A stretch of 64,000 nt of DNA from assembly GCA_021014325.1 (NCBI GenBank), contig CM037460.1, positions 21,482,044 to 21,546,043 of the forward strand. The letters are read 5' to 3'. A model generated the notes under the pieces. It saw nothing but the letters and a program-made list of their open reading frames with translations, searched no databases and was not told the DNA's origin. The position numbers and the translations under genes are program-made. How positions within the stretch are numbered: the stretch's first letter is position 1; each line of letters begins with the position of its first letter. This document shows, in pieces, positions 44,581 to 59,000 of the stretch. The DNA is from Plazaster borealis (lineage: Eukaryota; Echinodermata; Asteroidea; Forcipulatida; Labidiasteridae).

Positions 44581-45484
44581 TAATGTGAATACCTTTTAAT
44601 ATATTTGTCCGTGTTTTCATCCTATATGTATGTTTCCTCTGTTCATTCCACTGTAGACATGTTAAAAATTGTAACTTTGTAAATGTTTAAAACTTTGGGA
44701 ACTTCCTAAATGCCAAGATAATAGTCTAGTTTTTCAGATTGTACAAAAAACTGAAATGTATTTTTTTTTAGAATGTAACTTTCGTGTCTCTATAGTAACA
44801 AAATATTCAAAGATATATTTGTATATTCAAGTAAAATATTTTTACCAGGGTAATTTCCACGGGCCTCTGTATGTGTCTTTATTAAAGAAAGAAAGGTTTA
44901 CATATCTGGGATTTAAGGCGTCAGATATGATTTATGCCTAGAAAACTGAGCCGTTTATAGGACAAGACAGGCCGGAACATTCTGACAAGAATGACCAATC
45001 AACCCCTACAGCCAATTCAGATGAAATTGAATGAACATTGCGATACATTGAAAATGCCCAGATAAAGAAATTGAAGGATTCTTTTTGATTGTTGATTGAC
45101 GATCAGTTTGATCGTTCAATTTCAATCTACATTGAATGAGCCAGGCATGAAATTAATTGAAGTTTGTGAAATTGGACGGGAAAACCTATGAATAGGCAGT
45201 TTTGTGCACATTTGCAGGGAGTGCTTTGCAAGTGTCAAGTTAAAATATGTTGACAATAAAATAGATATAAAGTGTTTGCATATATGATGGATTTTTATAA
45301 ATTTTGAGATAAGTATCAAAAACACAAATTTAAACTGAAATATTTTAAACCTGACAGACGGCAACCGACCAACATAAATTCAATTTCCAACTCCTTGTGA
45401 GTTGTTTTTATTTAAAAACATACGTGTGTCGAGTTTTTGCAATAACAATGTGAATAATTTATATCTACTTATATACCTGCCACA

Positions 45485-45890
45485 CAGATCCTTGTCATTT
45501 GATTGGTGGAATACGCCTCATGTTTCATCCTTTATTTTACCACGTGTCACTGTGTATACTGCCGTGACACTCCAAAGTTTAATAAAGGAGTCCTATATTG
45601 ATAATTATAGGACGCTTCACACCGTCGTTTCCAAAATGAGGCAAGGTAATGTCACAACTGACAAGGTTTGTGTGTACATGAGTCATCCAAGTTGTTTAAA
45701 AGGGATTTTAAAAATAATTTTCAGAGTGTGGGGTGGCGAGTTTCCGTGTACATTCTGTGTTTATTGTGAAAAACATTTCATATGACAAGGATCTATGTGT
45801 GAGTTATATGAAATATATATTGAATGCATTGTCGTAGATTATACTCACTCGGTGAAATCTGGCTGTCCATTTCACTCGGCGAGTGTTTGT
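45485..45890 (+). repeat. Dispersed repeat in unit B 3' flank
   Basis: Counterpart of 14510-14930 and 29236-29590. Confidence 0.65.
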
Positions 45891-45989
45891 CAACTGATAA
45901 CTGAAGAGGCCAATTTTATGGCATTTAACTCATTAGCATAAGGTCATATGCAAATAAGGTTGAGACTGTTTTCCCACGGTTATAGTGTT

Positions 45990-46914
45990 GAGCAAACAGA
46001 AACTGAACTAAACTTACAATTCTGTATTCATTAAAAAATAAAAATAGATAAAAACAATTTGATTTCTTTAGCAATGATTGATTCCCCTTTTTAATTCAAA
46101 ACATTTTCAATTAGTCCAGTTTATTTACTTTTAAAATTACTAACAAAATATTGAGAGTTTTTGTCGACATGCCAAAAGAAGAAGTGACTCATAGCAATGA
46201 GGCAAAGTGGTTTCATTTTCAGACAAAACAGAGAATTGACCCCTTGCACTGACATCAAACCTGGCTACTGTCTGCCAACTGTCTGCCTAAAATGCACACT
46301 ACCTGTAACACATAGAGACAATGACTCTGACAATGCCACAACCAAAATTATTATTATGATGGTATTAAATGAATTGAATTGGGTAAATCCGGCTACCGTA
46401 ATATAACCCAGGTTTGAAGAAAAACATTACCCTTTACTTTATTATGAGCGTCGGTTTTATACATTATATATTTCAAGATGTTTCAAATCAAATGTTTTGT
46501 GTCCATACAAACCACACATCCGATATCAAACAGAACTTTGAGTTATTTTTTATTATTCTTGCATTTTGATAACATAAAAGCAAATGTGTGTGTTTCGTTA
46601 AAAGTGTTCATCAAAATTATGTGACCATCGGTGACTGTTAATACTGGGAAAATTTGGTTTATGTAGACACAGACAACAAACATGATTTAAGGATCTATAG
46701 TATGTGTTCATGATATAACAGAAACAAGTGCCTTCTTTAGTTTACCAAAGTTAAACACTTACAATTCCCCTGAAAAATTTGCACTTGCAAAATGGAACGG
46801 ACTCGATATCATTTTAGGATACTTTTGTTTTCTTCCAAGTAGAATTGAATCATCTGAAATAAAGTAACCTTTTTGTAAATCTATTTGAAGATGTACGAAG
46901 AAAAATAAGCTGTT
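45990..46914. other. Convergent intergenic region, no gene seen
   Basis: Between the end of unit B homology and the BOP1 stop. AT-rich, with no terminal repeats or conserved protein seen. It should contain the BOP1 3' UTR. Confidence 0.5.
46549..46554 (-). promoter_or_regulatory. Candidate poly(A) signal, BOP1
   Basis: AATAAA on the minus strand about 360 bases after the BOP1 stop. Another is at 46438-46443. Which is used cannot be told from sequence. Confidence 0.3.
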
Positions 46915-47068
46915 TTATGTATAGAGTCGTATTGTACTGTCTGCACCGCTCGAGAAGAGCCATGGCTGTGTCGGATGGAACTCACACGCCAAGACCCCAA
47001 GGCTGTTGGTCACCTGATGACCCCGCAGAATCTTGACCGGTACAATCTGGGCGTTCTGGAGGAGGTCA
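46915..47068 (-). CDS. BOP1: BOP1 exon 13, stop codon TAA
   Basis: [19 protein letters not shown], then [20 protein letters not shown] with a final Thr; ends at the same residue as human BOP1. Confidence 0.96.
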
Positions 47069-50000
47069 CTGGAGAGAAAAAATGTAAAAATAAACAATTC
47101 AAATTCATCAATGTAAAAAAGTTGATTGAAAGATGCTAGGTCCGATTTTTGGCTGATTTGACCTGAAAACTTAAAATTTTGATTAGCTAGCTGTATAGAT
47201 TTAAGAAACTAATAAGCTTTCATTTCAGGTATTGCATGAAAAAAATGGCGAATGATAAGTTGTAGTTAATTAAAAACTAACAAATAATTATTGTTGGGAT
47301 ACCGACATTATCTCACGTCCATCAGCCATGTACAGACAATTTGCATGTAACATGTATTTTGTACATTGTCCATGTGTTCGTTGTATGGCAAATTTCGGCT
47401 TTCCGATTGGTCAGCTGGGCTCGAAAACTAGAAAATCTCGACTAAACTAGGCGTCTTGTAGCTCAGTAATTTCACTAACCACAATTATTTGTTTCAAAAC
47501 ATGTTATCTTTTTCTTAAATTCTCTGAACTTTTAGGAGGAGGATTGGAATCGAAAAGTGCAAGTAAATTGGTCAGTCTTAAACGCGTGTGCTTGGATATA
47601 CACTAGACTGCAGGACTTGTTCCTTAGTGGGGTTACTGGCCCAATGCGACAATTACAGTTCTTTGGTGGTCCATTGGGTATTCAGAGTCCAGGTCAGCAG
47701 GTTAATCTTGCCACACTTGTTTTTCAAATAGTATCAATGGGAATTGATACTACTTGACTACATGTAGTATAACTAGTCGTATAGTTGTCGTCGACTGTTA
47801 TTGGCCGCGGTTGTCATTTTGACTTTTGAGTGACTATTAGCTTAGAAAGTCGACAGTCAAGTCCGCTGACTGCATAACTCTGATTGAAGATCACAACATG
47901 TGATAACAAATTAAGCATCCAAATATTATTGATTGATAAATGAATCACTTACTTGTAGACCTGACCATGACAGACAATGACCAAGCCATCATCCCCAGAC
48001 GAGGCAAACAGTGGATAGCGACGATGGTAACAAACATCGCGGATAGCCTGTCTGTGATTACGTAATGTCTTGTAAGGTCTGACCGACAAGTCCATATCAA
48101 ACCAGCTCAGCTTGCAGTCATAGCTACTCACAAGTACATTGTCACCTAAAACAGCAACAAAGATTAAAACAAGGTTTAGAATGTCAAGCCTGGAATTTCA
48201 ACTTTGAAGGGGATATTGCCACTTTCAGCTTTCCTCTTGAAGACCATCAGAGCACACAGATCGAAATGTCAAGTTATTGAACCACTGGTTCTTTTCAGAA
48301 CCACCACACATCATCTGTGCTTTGCAAGTTATTTGTCCTGAGCTCTACGGCAAAAAATAAAAATAATGCGTAAAAGAGACAAATGTTGCTTAGCAGAAAT
48401 AAGTTACCAGCCAAAATACCCTGTAATGTAAACTGCGTGTGCCTGGTTTCCTGGTGATCTTTGCTTAGCAGAACAGTTTGCCAAGCCGGTTTTTGAATAT
48501 TATTTGTGTTTTCACCCATACACTGATGTGTTATATGCACAACACTTTCCCCCAAGTCCTGTGTAAAAAATTCACTAGCACACTAGTGTCTCAAAGTCTC
48601 AAGTTTCACTCTTGCTCAACATCTCTTTAGTTTGTAAAATTATTCCTCCATACCTCCAGGGTGGATGGCAATGCTAGATATCCATTTTGCATTCGTCAGT
48701 AACTTCTTGGTGAGTTCCTGCTTGAGAAGGTTGTACACACGCACGTAACGCTGAGTCTAAAAAGTGGACAAAAGTAGTTGGGTTATCGTCTTGGAATAGG
48801 AACAAGAAAGTAAAAAAAAATTACATTATTTTGTAAGTCTGGTAAAGAAACCAAGAATGCCTCGAGAGAGTCCACTGTACCATGGGAATATTATAAAATT
48901 GTAAAACTAATATGGTTGCTAAGTGACCAACAAATGCATGCGATAAGTTTTTTTCATTTAAAATAAAAATGCTTTTTCAATTCTAGTGAATGGGGCACAA
49001 TGCTTAATTCGCCTTTGTCATGGTTGGTATAAAAGTGAGGCCGTAATTTTTACAACCACTGTCTGTAATTGACTCACTGCTTGCATCAGTGAAAATGACA
49101 AATAATCTGAAAATTAAATAGCACCATTTCATTCCCAGCATTAAAATTAAAGAATTGGATTCAGTTCTTTCATTCAATTAAACAACATTTGAAAGTGAGG
49201 TTGCTCCTCCAAACAGGCTTTAAATTATAGTCTGGTTACCCAAATGGGCATTGCACGCTTACTAAACCTTTTTATTCAGGTAATAAGACATAAGATGGCC
49301 GACTCATGAATATGGCGGATGTCCCTGTTCTAGAACTAAGCAATTATGGTGACGTGTCTCACAAGTGTTACTAGAGCACAAAAAGTTGCAAGCACAACAA
49401 AATATGCTTACCAGAATAAGGTTACCAGCCAAAATACCATGTCACATGTACCATCTATGACTGGTACTCTTTTTGCTTAGCAGTACAAAATTCAGCAATG
49501 TTTTCTGCTTAAGATCACGATTCTTTTAGAATTACTCACAGCAACAAAGAAGTATGGCCTTGTTGGATGGAAGGCAATACATTGTATGAGACCCTTGCTT
49601 TTCTTGAAGGGTGTTTGTGATCTTCTCTTGGACAGTTGATGGATGAGGACTGAGGAGTGACCGCCGTCAGGTACCACTGTGCCGAAGTAATCTCCCTTGC
49701 CATGCCACACGACCTGCTTGGTTGCCTGAACAACAAAATAAATAAATACAAAATTTCATTCATTCAGTCGATGCGGAGCATCGGATGATGGCCCTTACAA
49801 AATTTGAAGGACATGTTATGGAAGATTCTGTAATAATACTCTGTAATGGTAGTGTCATGGCCGTGCCGTTAAGTGCAACAGACTCAAACTCTTGTGTTGT
49901 CGGAGTGTTGGCTTTGGGTTCCGGTCTTGACACATGGCACTTAACCATTACTGCTTTATCCTTCGGAAAGACACTGGACCACTGGACTTGGTTGAATGTG

Positions 50001-53000
50001 AGGTTAGTGACCAAAAGCTAAAATCAATGGAGTCAAGTCGGTGATCTTGTGGGTATTTTCAGCCCTGCCATCATACCTTGAAGTGTGTGAGACACAACCT
50101 GAATCCCTTCTGTTTCTCCTCCTCTGACGACACGGTCCACTCAACTAACGCCGACGTCTTGACCTCCTCCGGCTCCTCATAAGCCTCTATCAGCCGATCT
50201 GTGTCCGACGCCACCAGCTTGTCTCCGAGCTCAGGGTTAACCAGGTAGACCTTGTTGTCCACTGAGACAGCGATGAGGCAGATGGCCGGGTTGGGGCACC
50301 AGGCGACACACTTGACAGTACCGTCTACGTCTATTTTCTTCATGCAGCGACCGGACGAAACCTCCCAGAATCGTACCGTTTTGTCATCCGACCCTAACAG
50401 ACAATACCCAAATATTATAAAAAAACCTTTCACAATTTCAGAAATCACGTTTCCGTGATCTACCCCTGTGTTTCTAGGGGTTGTTGGAAAATATTTCTTG
50501 TGGTATGTAGACGTTCAGTTCTCCTGAACATTAAAGATATACAACATAATTGGTTGCTGGACGAAAAAAATTCATCCAACTGTCACTTGGATTGCACTGT
50601 TTGGTTTGGGTGTATTCAGATTTACCCAAACCGAACAGTGCCATCGTAATGTTTGTCCACCATATCTCAAAATGGTTGATGCTCTAGTTTTGAAATAACA
50701 AACCATCCAATCAGTCAGTCACCCCGTCGTTCTGTTTTACAGGAAACAACAACAAATAACCCAGTTTTATGTTTTGTCAGGGATTCTATGCAGGTTCCTA
50801 TACTTGCTTTTTTCTATTTGGCAAATTGAAACTTTTAGGGTTCTTCCATTGTTGACTTGAAAGTATTTTCACTGGAGGATTGCCACTGGAGGATTGCCAC
50901 TGGTATGGACTTAAGAACCAGTGACCTTTCAGACTAAAAAAAATAAATCTGAAATAGTTATGATGTAATAAAACCCCCATTAGGGACCAGATCTGATACA
51001 TCATTCTTCTCATTCAAAACTCGTGTGTTTGAATTTTACGACTAAAAATTTAATTTTACTTTGATTCAATGTGACAACGTCTGCTCTTGGGTTTCTAGCT
51101 GCCATTGCACTAGCTGCCGGTATTGCGAGTCCTTCTTATTGTCTGTTTCTTTCTTTCAGTTTGCCTCCTCCCCTAACTCTTTCCTCTTTCCCCTTCCACA
51201 TCCCCTCCCTTTCAACTGTAGTAGGATGGTTCTGTAGAGGTGCTGGTTACCTGTTCCATCTTGCCACTCACTGTTGTATTTTTGTTTATATTTGTATACA
51301 CTGTATGTTATTGTACATACTAAATATTTAATAGATACTTTCTTTTTATCACCTTGTATATTTCTCTTTGTAGTGTTGTGCCAGTGAAGAAGTGTAATAC
51401 AAAATAATAATAATATAAATAAATAAAATAAAACAGAAACGGAGAGAGCTAAGTTCTGTTGTCTCACCTGAAACTAGCCACTGTCCTGTTGGGTCCACAC
51501 TGATAGTACGGACATAGCTACCATGACCCTGGTAGACTACTGCCTGGGCAGTCGGGAACGGCTGAAGGTCTTTAGGTTTGGGTAACTTGGGGAGGAGGTC
51601 TTCTGGCTCAACCTGGACCTGTAAAAATATTTGAAAGAAAGAACTGGCGTAATAATCATCTTAAAATCCTCTCAGGACAGAAATTGTAAAATCCTAAAAC
51701 TTTGATAACAGTTTCCTCTTGGTTTGGAGATGAATCCCACCGGATTAACAGTGTTAATTATGTCACTGTGGTCCAGTGGTTAGACTGCAGGACTTGTAAT
51801 CACAAGGTTGTGGGTTTGAATCCTACCAAGCTAGCTGCTGATTTCACAATGACTAGAATATTGTCATCTAGTTACCGAGTCACAATTTATTAATTTGTGC
51901 AATTCATAATCAAAGACGTTAAAGCTATGTTTGTATGAGAGAGATTGGCTGTTTATATCCCCTTGTGCGAGTTTGCCGAGTTCCCTGGATGGGTACACTA
52001 TCTAAGCAAACAAACAAAGAAAGAAACAAACAAACACCCCAACAGACAGGATGTTGCATTTTAGAGATTTCCACACTCTCTAAATCATTTCAAATAGATA
52101 TTCGAGGGTTGGTCATGACAAGTACCGAGTCTTTCATCTCTTGCTCAATGAATTTGAAAAAATTTGAAAAAGAGAAAAACAGATGACCAGCTGTAAAGAG
52201 GCAATACCAAGATTCGTAATGTGACACCGGCTTGAAATGTTAAAATTTGTAATCATCAATATATCCAATCAGAAAAAATATTCAGACAACCTGGGCCTAA
52301 TTTCATGGCTCTGCTTACCCTTAAGCAAAGAATTGGTGCTTAAGGAAGCAGGGAATTCTGCGCTGACGTCAAGCCTATTTCACAGGTAAGTAGGGAATTT
52401 TTGCTTATGTGCGTTTCTAGGCATTCTCCGCTTACACAGCTAAGGCAGAAATTTGGCTTGCCCTGTAAGCGATGAATGGTCATCGCAAGCCCAGAATTCT
52501 GCGGTAAGCACAGCCATGAAAATGGGCCCAGATCTTTGATTCCTGAGGTCAATGTAAAGCGAAAAACATGTGACATTGCCTATGGGGGTGGGGGGAGGGG
52601 GGAGAGGGTCATGTTGCTTACTCTCATGCGTCTTTGTCTTGGGCACAGGTATAGATCCAAGCATCGTTCAAACCGCTCCCGTACGAAATCCCTATAGGCT
52701 GGTAGCTTGCGGAAGCACTCAACGCTCTGAGGCAGGAATTCCATCTTACGATCCTCGGGGTGAGCCTCCTTCCACTCTTTGATCTTGAATAAATCAGAAG
52801 TGGAACAACATTTCAACTCAAAAATAACTGTCATTGATTATTCTCATGCTTGTAAAGAGAGGACATTCTGTTTGGGATTTTGCCCTTTATGGACAGCCAT
52901 CAGACTGTAATTTGAGAACCTAATAAATCTTGAAAAATTGGGAGTAGGCCAGGGCCAAGTGAGGATACACTGAAAAACTTCTCGGTGGTAAAATCTACAA

Positions 53001-56000
53001 GATTCTCAGATTCTTTCTACTGCCACAGATGAAGCAGGCCTTACACTTTAGCTTTAAGTAAAGTAGCCCACCGGGCTAGTAAACTGCATTTTACTTGCCC
53101 CCTGGAAGTTTTAGTAGCCTAGATTTTAATTGTGTTGTCATAAATGTATCTTTCTGATGTTTTTATGGTAGCAATCACAACCAGTTTAATGGTCAGTTAC
53201 ATTCACACACTCAAAAACAAATTAACACATTCATAAAACTTATTCTTCACATCTGAAAAAGAAGAAATATGAGCAGTTTCAACAAGTAGTGTTTAGTAGC
53301 CCACAGTTGAGAAGTGGTTTTTACTAGCCCATAGCAGTTTTTACAAGACAATGTACGCCGGGTTAGTGTTAAGGGCGAGCACTGTGAAGGGTTTGAAGCA
53401 AAATAAAAGCAGTGTTTCTGTTCTCTGATAAACTGTGATTACTCGTCATACCTCTTCCTCTGTCGGCAGATACTCCGGTGGGGGTCGGTAGGATTCCTCA
53501 TGACCTGGCAGCTTTATCTTAGGAGCAGCAATGTGGGAGTGATGACGTTTGGTCATCTCTGCGTGGGCCTCGTTACTCCAGATGTCATAGAATTTGGGTA
53601 TCCCATCATCCTTCTTCTCTTTGCGTGGCTTCAACCACCCCATGCGAAAAGCATGCACCATTTTACTGACCTTCAAAGGAGAAAGTATTTTTAATTGTGT
53701 TAGATGAATGAAGTAAAAGTCACCATTTGCTATAATATAATAATTAGTTTGTTATATAGTGCTTTATCTACGGGCCTCTCAAAGCACTTATTCTTCTTCT
53801 TATTTTTTTTAAAGACAGGTTTTTGAAGTTTTGAATTATGAGTCCCATTTATGTAACACCTTACAAGGGTGTAAAAGGTGCTGTGGTGCATTCAGCACTG
53901 CAAGAGACACTGCGGCAAACCCATTCTCTTAGCGATATGTGTAACTGTTTTTTTTAATGTGCATTTCACAACACACGGAACCGACAGCTTTTATGGCAAG
54001 TGTCTTGCTCAAGGACACAAGTGGCAAGACCGGGACTCAAACCCACAATCTGCTGATCAGAAACACCAGAGCTCGAGTCCAGTGCTCTTAGTTTGCTTGA
54101 CCACGATCCTCCCCTACATTATCTGCCAAAAGGAAACAAATGCTTGATGGCAGCAAACCAGGTAGTTTTCCATTGTTTGTGTAATTCTGCTTTCAATATT
54201 AAAATATAAAACAAATAAAAAGATGGCTCCTCGAGGTGGTCATTTTACAATGATTCCAAGAACACACCTTCTCTTTTTCAAGAAGAGACGGAATAAAACT
54301 GCGTTTGTGCTCCGGACGCCGTGTTACGGGATGGATCATTTTCTCATGAGTAAAGAAGTCAATGTACGGCTCGTAGGGATCGAAGGTCGTCTCTGGGTAG
54401 CGGCCATCTTGGATGCGCTGTATTAAAGCCACATCTTCGTCTTTAAGGACGATGTCACTGCCGGTCATTTTGTCGTACACTGTGCGCCTGAAATGCAGCA
54501 GATAAAGGAGTTGTGTTACTAAACACCAAGAGGTGACTTCATTATGTAGATGTACTTAATTTTTATATTCCTGTATTATTTAAATTACACTCATTTAAAA
54601 TGCGAGCACACCCCTATTTGGAATATGCTAATTTCATGTTGATTTCTTGAGCACTGACCTCTTGCATTAAGATCAAGTATAAAGGAATTTCAAGCTTGAG
54701 TGGTTTTGGGGAACTTTGAAACACTTTAAGTGGACACCCAAGATGTGTATGAGGAAAAAATGCTAACATTCATTGTACAAAAAGGAACCAGACTATTTCT
54801 CCATCCAGCCTCGGTTTAGTTATATTGATTTGAATGGGAGCAAATTTAGATGGCCGCACCATGATAAAGGTCTATAGGACTAATGCTAGTTGTCAGAACT
54901 GTAAGGTAATATTTGCTCTTATATTTAAATAAGTTCAAGATTGCCCTAAGATTGTGTACAGACAATGATATTTCCTGGATAAAGTTTTGCTGAGATACTG
55001 TTTAGTCTTTAGTTGACTTTGTTGATGCAAGCATTTTTGAAAAAGTATCTGAACGCCAAGTGTGATTCAACACCTAGGCCCAACTTCATAGAGCTGCTAA
55101 AGCACAAAAAATTGCTAGGCACAACAAAAATTGCTTACCAGAATAAGGTTACCAGTCAAAATACCAGTCCACATGTACTGTATGTGACTGGTTTCCTGCT
55201 ATTTTTTGCTTAGCAGAAAATTATCAAGCACAATTTTGTGCTAAAGCATGTCTATGAAATTGGGCACAAGGCCAAATTACATAAAGCTGCTCAATGGCCG
55301 ATTTTGTTCTTACGGTGCACTTTCAATTTCATAGCACTGCTAACCGTTAGCTGCTAAACTTCCAGTGCTTACTGTAAGCAAATGAATGATGTAACAATGC
55401 AAGTCCATGGTGAATGAGCAAGCAGGCTGCCTAGCATTCTTTTTAACCTTGGAAATATCCTTGGGTTCAAGCAATTTTTTTCTGCTAAAGCCAAACTTTG
55501 CAGAACAAATTTGCTTACCGTTAAGCAGCCCTATGGACTTAGCTTACCAGTAATCTGGGTTGTCCATTTTCTCTAAGAATTCCTCCAGTTCATCTCTCTT
55601 TGGGGGTCGCATAATCTTCTTACCCGTGACGTCATAGCCAATGTGAGGATAGTCATCATACCACTCCATTGGTATGTTGCCCACCGTGTTACGGATGTCC
55701 TGCAGGACAGATAGAAGTGAAGAAAAATCAAAAATTGTTATTTTTCCTATAACCATGTAAACTCCTTAGGAGTGTGCAGCACCAGCTGTAAAATTGTTGC
55801 TAATCAATCACAGTAATAATCACTACCCTCACAGGGTAGGAGTCAAGAATAATTAATATATTATTAGCTGTAGACCAAAGTATCAAAGTGCCTAACACTA
55901 TCTCTGTTTATCAGGGAAATGGCCTTCCTATAACCATCCTAGCTCCTTAGGAGTATGTGTCAAAAAACAATCGCAAAACAATTATATTGCATTTTATCAA

Positions 56001-59000
56001 TTAAATGATCAATTGTTTAATACTGGGGCCCAATTTCATGGAGCTGCTTAAGCAGAAATTATTGCTTAACAGTTTTGCGCTGAGCAAAAATGTGTAAGAT
56101 ACCATTAAAAATGGTACATGTTACATAGTATTTGGGCTGCTCCTACTGCTAACCGTAATCTGGTAAGCATAATTTTGCTGTGCTTAGCTATTTTTGTGCT
56201 AAGCAGCTCTATGAAATTGGGCCCCGTTAATAACTCCCTTGTAGTCATCACCGGCAGTTAGCACTATTAATTCATGGTAAGACTAGTTTTCCAGTCTAGT
56301 CCACCCACCATAAATGGCTTTGAACTGTTGCGTGTTGTGTGTGGTCAACTTGACATCATTAATGCAATCATTCTTGGCTTGAGAAGCTGTTTAAATGTGT
56401 AGCTGAGGGACCCAGCGGCAGTGGAAGGTACCCAATCAACATGAGGCTTACTTGAGTGTATGTCATGGATTGGTTGATAAGGTTGACCAATAAGAGTTTG
56501 TTTTATATTACTTTCAACCAATGGAAGCTGCTTTCTGAGTAGCAAATTGTTTGGCAGGAGCCAAAACTTTGTCGAAGCTTGTGTTGGCAAGAACTTTTCG
56601 TTTAAATGTACTGAGTATACAGTGTTTCATCAAACAAAAATGTAGGGTGATAAAATAATGTCATATTGTTCTTGAATCACATTGCAGTGATTACATCTAA
56701 ATTAACCATCTCTACTCTCCCAGGCATTAAAATGTCTTTGAAAAGGGGCACCAAGGGTTGGATTCGAACCAGTGCATTCTTTATAGCTCAACTACCAGAA
56801 CTTGCAATCAGGTGTGCTGAATGGCTCCATACAATACAACACCAGTTTGAGTAAACAAAGCATGCTATAACAGCAAACTGAATCTGTGAACACAAGCCTG
56901 AGAAAACCCTGTAAACGAAACACATGAAGGGGGCATACCTCCTCATCTGATGAGTCAAACTCGTACTCATCTACCACTTTGCTTGTTGTGCTGCTTGCGC
57001 CCTCTTCATTAACTTCATTATCATTTGATTCTGATTGTGTTTTGTTGTCCAATGTTGTCGCTGGTTTCAGCTTGATCTGTTTCCGTCTCAACTGCTGCGC
57101 GAATCTGTTAAGTTTACCTCTCCTTGGAGCTGGAGACATGTTCTGAAGAAAAAGAAGAAATTGACAACGGGAAAATTATAACGGCATGACAAAAAGGTAT
57201 TTTGAACCAATGACCCTGTGCGGGAGTTTGACCTCACATCTCAGAGACTCAAACATGCAGGATGGGTTTCCATTTCTATTTCTATGCTGGTACTCGTTGA
57301 AGGCCTGCTCAGCAACTTAACAAGGATTGAGGTGTGGTGCCTTAAATGGTGGACACTTGTGCAAGGTGCTCAACACATATGTTATGCAAGTAAAAAGCTT
57401 GTGACTTCATCGAATGAAATTTTTTTTTAAATGGATTAATAAGACTACCATTTTCCAAGAAATGGAAGACCAGAAAAACAGAGAGCTATTAATTTTGTAA
57501 AGCCCTTTAACATAGGACGCAATGTAGTAAGGTTTGCGGTAACACCATGGACATGAAATCTCTCTTATAAGTTGTGGTGGTTATGAAAAGAATCGAAGGT
57601 GTTACTACTCGGTGTTTTGCTCAATAAGCTCAAGTCATCTTCAGGGGAAAGTTTTTTCCTAAACCAATCAGAGTATACTGATCAGAATCACAACTAATAA
57701 GAGAGATTTCATTGGTACATGATGTTACTGCAAACCTTACTAGATTGTATTCTCCAAAGTGCAAAGTCTCAAATCCAACATAGGACGCAATAAGTTTCTT
57801 AACCGAAAGCAAACCATTGAAAATACCTCTTTCTTCTTCAAATCAGTTTCAACATCCTCTTCATCATTTCCATCTGCATCTTCGAGATTTTCCTTTTCTT
57901 TTCCTTCTTCTTCTCCTGCCTCAGAGACATCTTCAGATTCATCGTCATTGTCACTGCTGTCAATGTCATCTTGCTCATCATCGTCACCATCAGAGAGACC
58001 ACTGTCTTCACTGTCTGTCATCTCTGCTTCTAGCTCCTCATCCTCCTCACTGTAATCTTCCGAGTCACTGTCACTGTCATCGTCCATTGGAGCATCCACA
58101 AAAAGGTCATCCTAGTGATGGAGTAAAACAACGCAGGAATGAAAACAGATGAATAGAAAAAGTCAGACTGCCTCAGTGGACACACTATGCAAAAGTGCAC
58201 TTTAGTTAAAATTAATAATTTTTTTAATCATAAACAAGTTAACTGAAAAGGTGGCAGTTTGATGCAGCACTCTTTTCTATATTAGTTTAAGCACACTACA
58301 CTAGTGCCGTGGAGCTATGCAGTCTGACTCCTATCAAGATGATCGAGGGTTACAATTATCGGAACTACCATTTCCCATTCATTCCGAGATGACTTGGGAC
58401 CAAATTGGGCTAAAATTCCGTATCCGGTCCGGCAGCCATTTTATCTCCCATAATTTAGATCAAATTATATCCTTCCCAAACCTGTCCAGAAGGGTTGACC
58501 GAAAGAGGTACAGGCACTTTGAACAATTAAAAAGTGTCAAAATCAGGAAAAATAAGCAATTTTAGGGTCTATGGCTGTTCTTCACAAATGACAATGTAGT
58601 TGCGATAATCATAACCCATCAGGAGGATGGAGGGTTACGATTATCGCAACTATTCACCAATGCTGCTCGCTACACTCCAATTTTAGTTCCTTTCTTTGGG
58701 CATGGGTGTGCGAGAGTTCCATCCGCGCAATGAAATGTGCGCTTGAATTTTCCTTTTTTAAGTAAAGAAATTAGCGTTTTTACTTTTAGCTACCAATTCC
58801 TCAAGTCAAGCCAAGAAGAATATAAAAAGTAGCCCTGGTAGGACGTCAGTCAGTGCCACTGCACTGACGTCCTGGGTATAATGATCCTTTACAATGCGAA
58901 CAAAATTTTGAGTAACATTTTAAAATATTTTTACCTAATTTGAGAAGCTGAAACTCCATTCACTTATTCTTGGTGCCTTTAATTACACTTTTGCTGAGTT

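Larger units (their letters stand above)
35030..45985 (+). repeat. Tandem segmental duplication, unit B
   Basis: This is the second copy of the segment at 138-15050, in the same orientation. It carries exons 18-23 of the complete STAND gene and about 3.6 kb of 3' flank. The offset between homologous points shrinks from about 34.8 kb at exon 18 to about 31 kb at the far end, because unit A has gained more insertions. Confidence 0.85.

Noticed and set aside
57759..58152. Plus-strand Ser-rich and His/Leu-rich open frames
   Set aside because: They are the antisense of the acidic Asp/Glu/Ser exon 2 of BOP1; the composition is fully explained by that.
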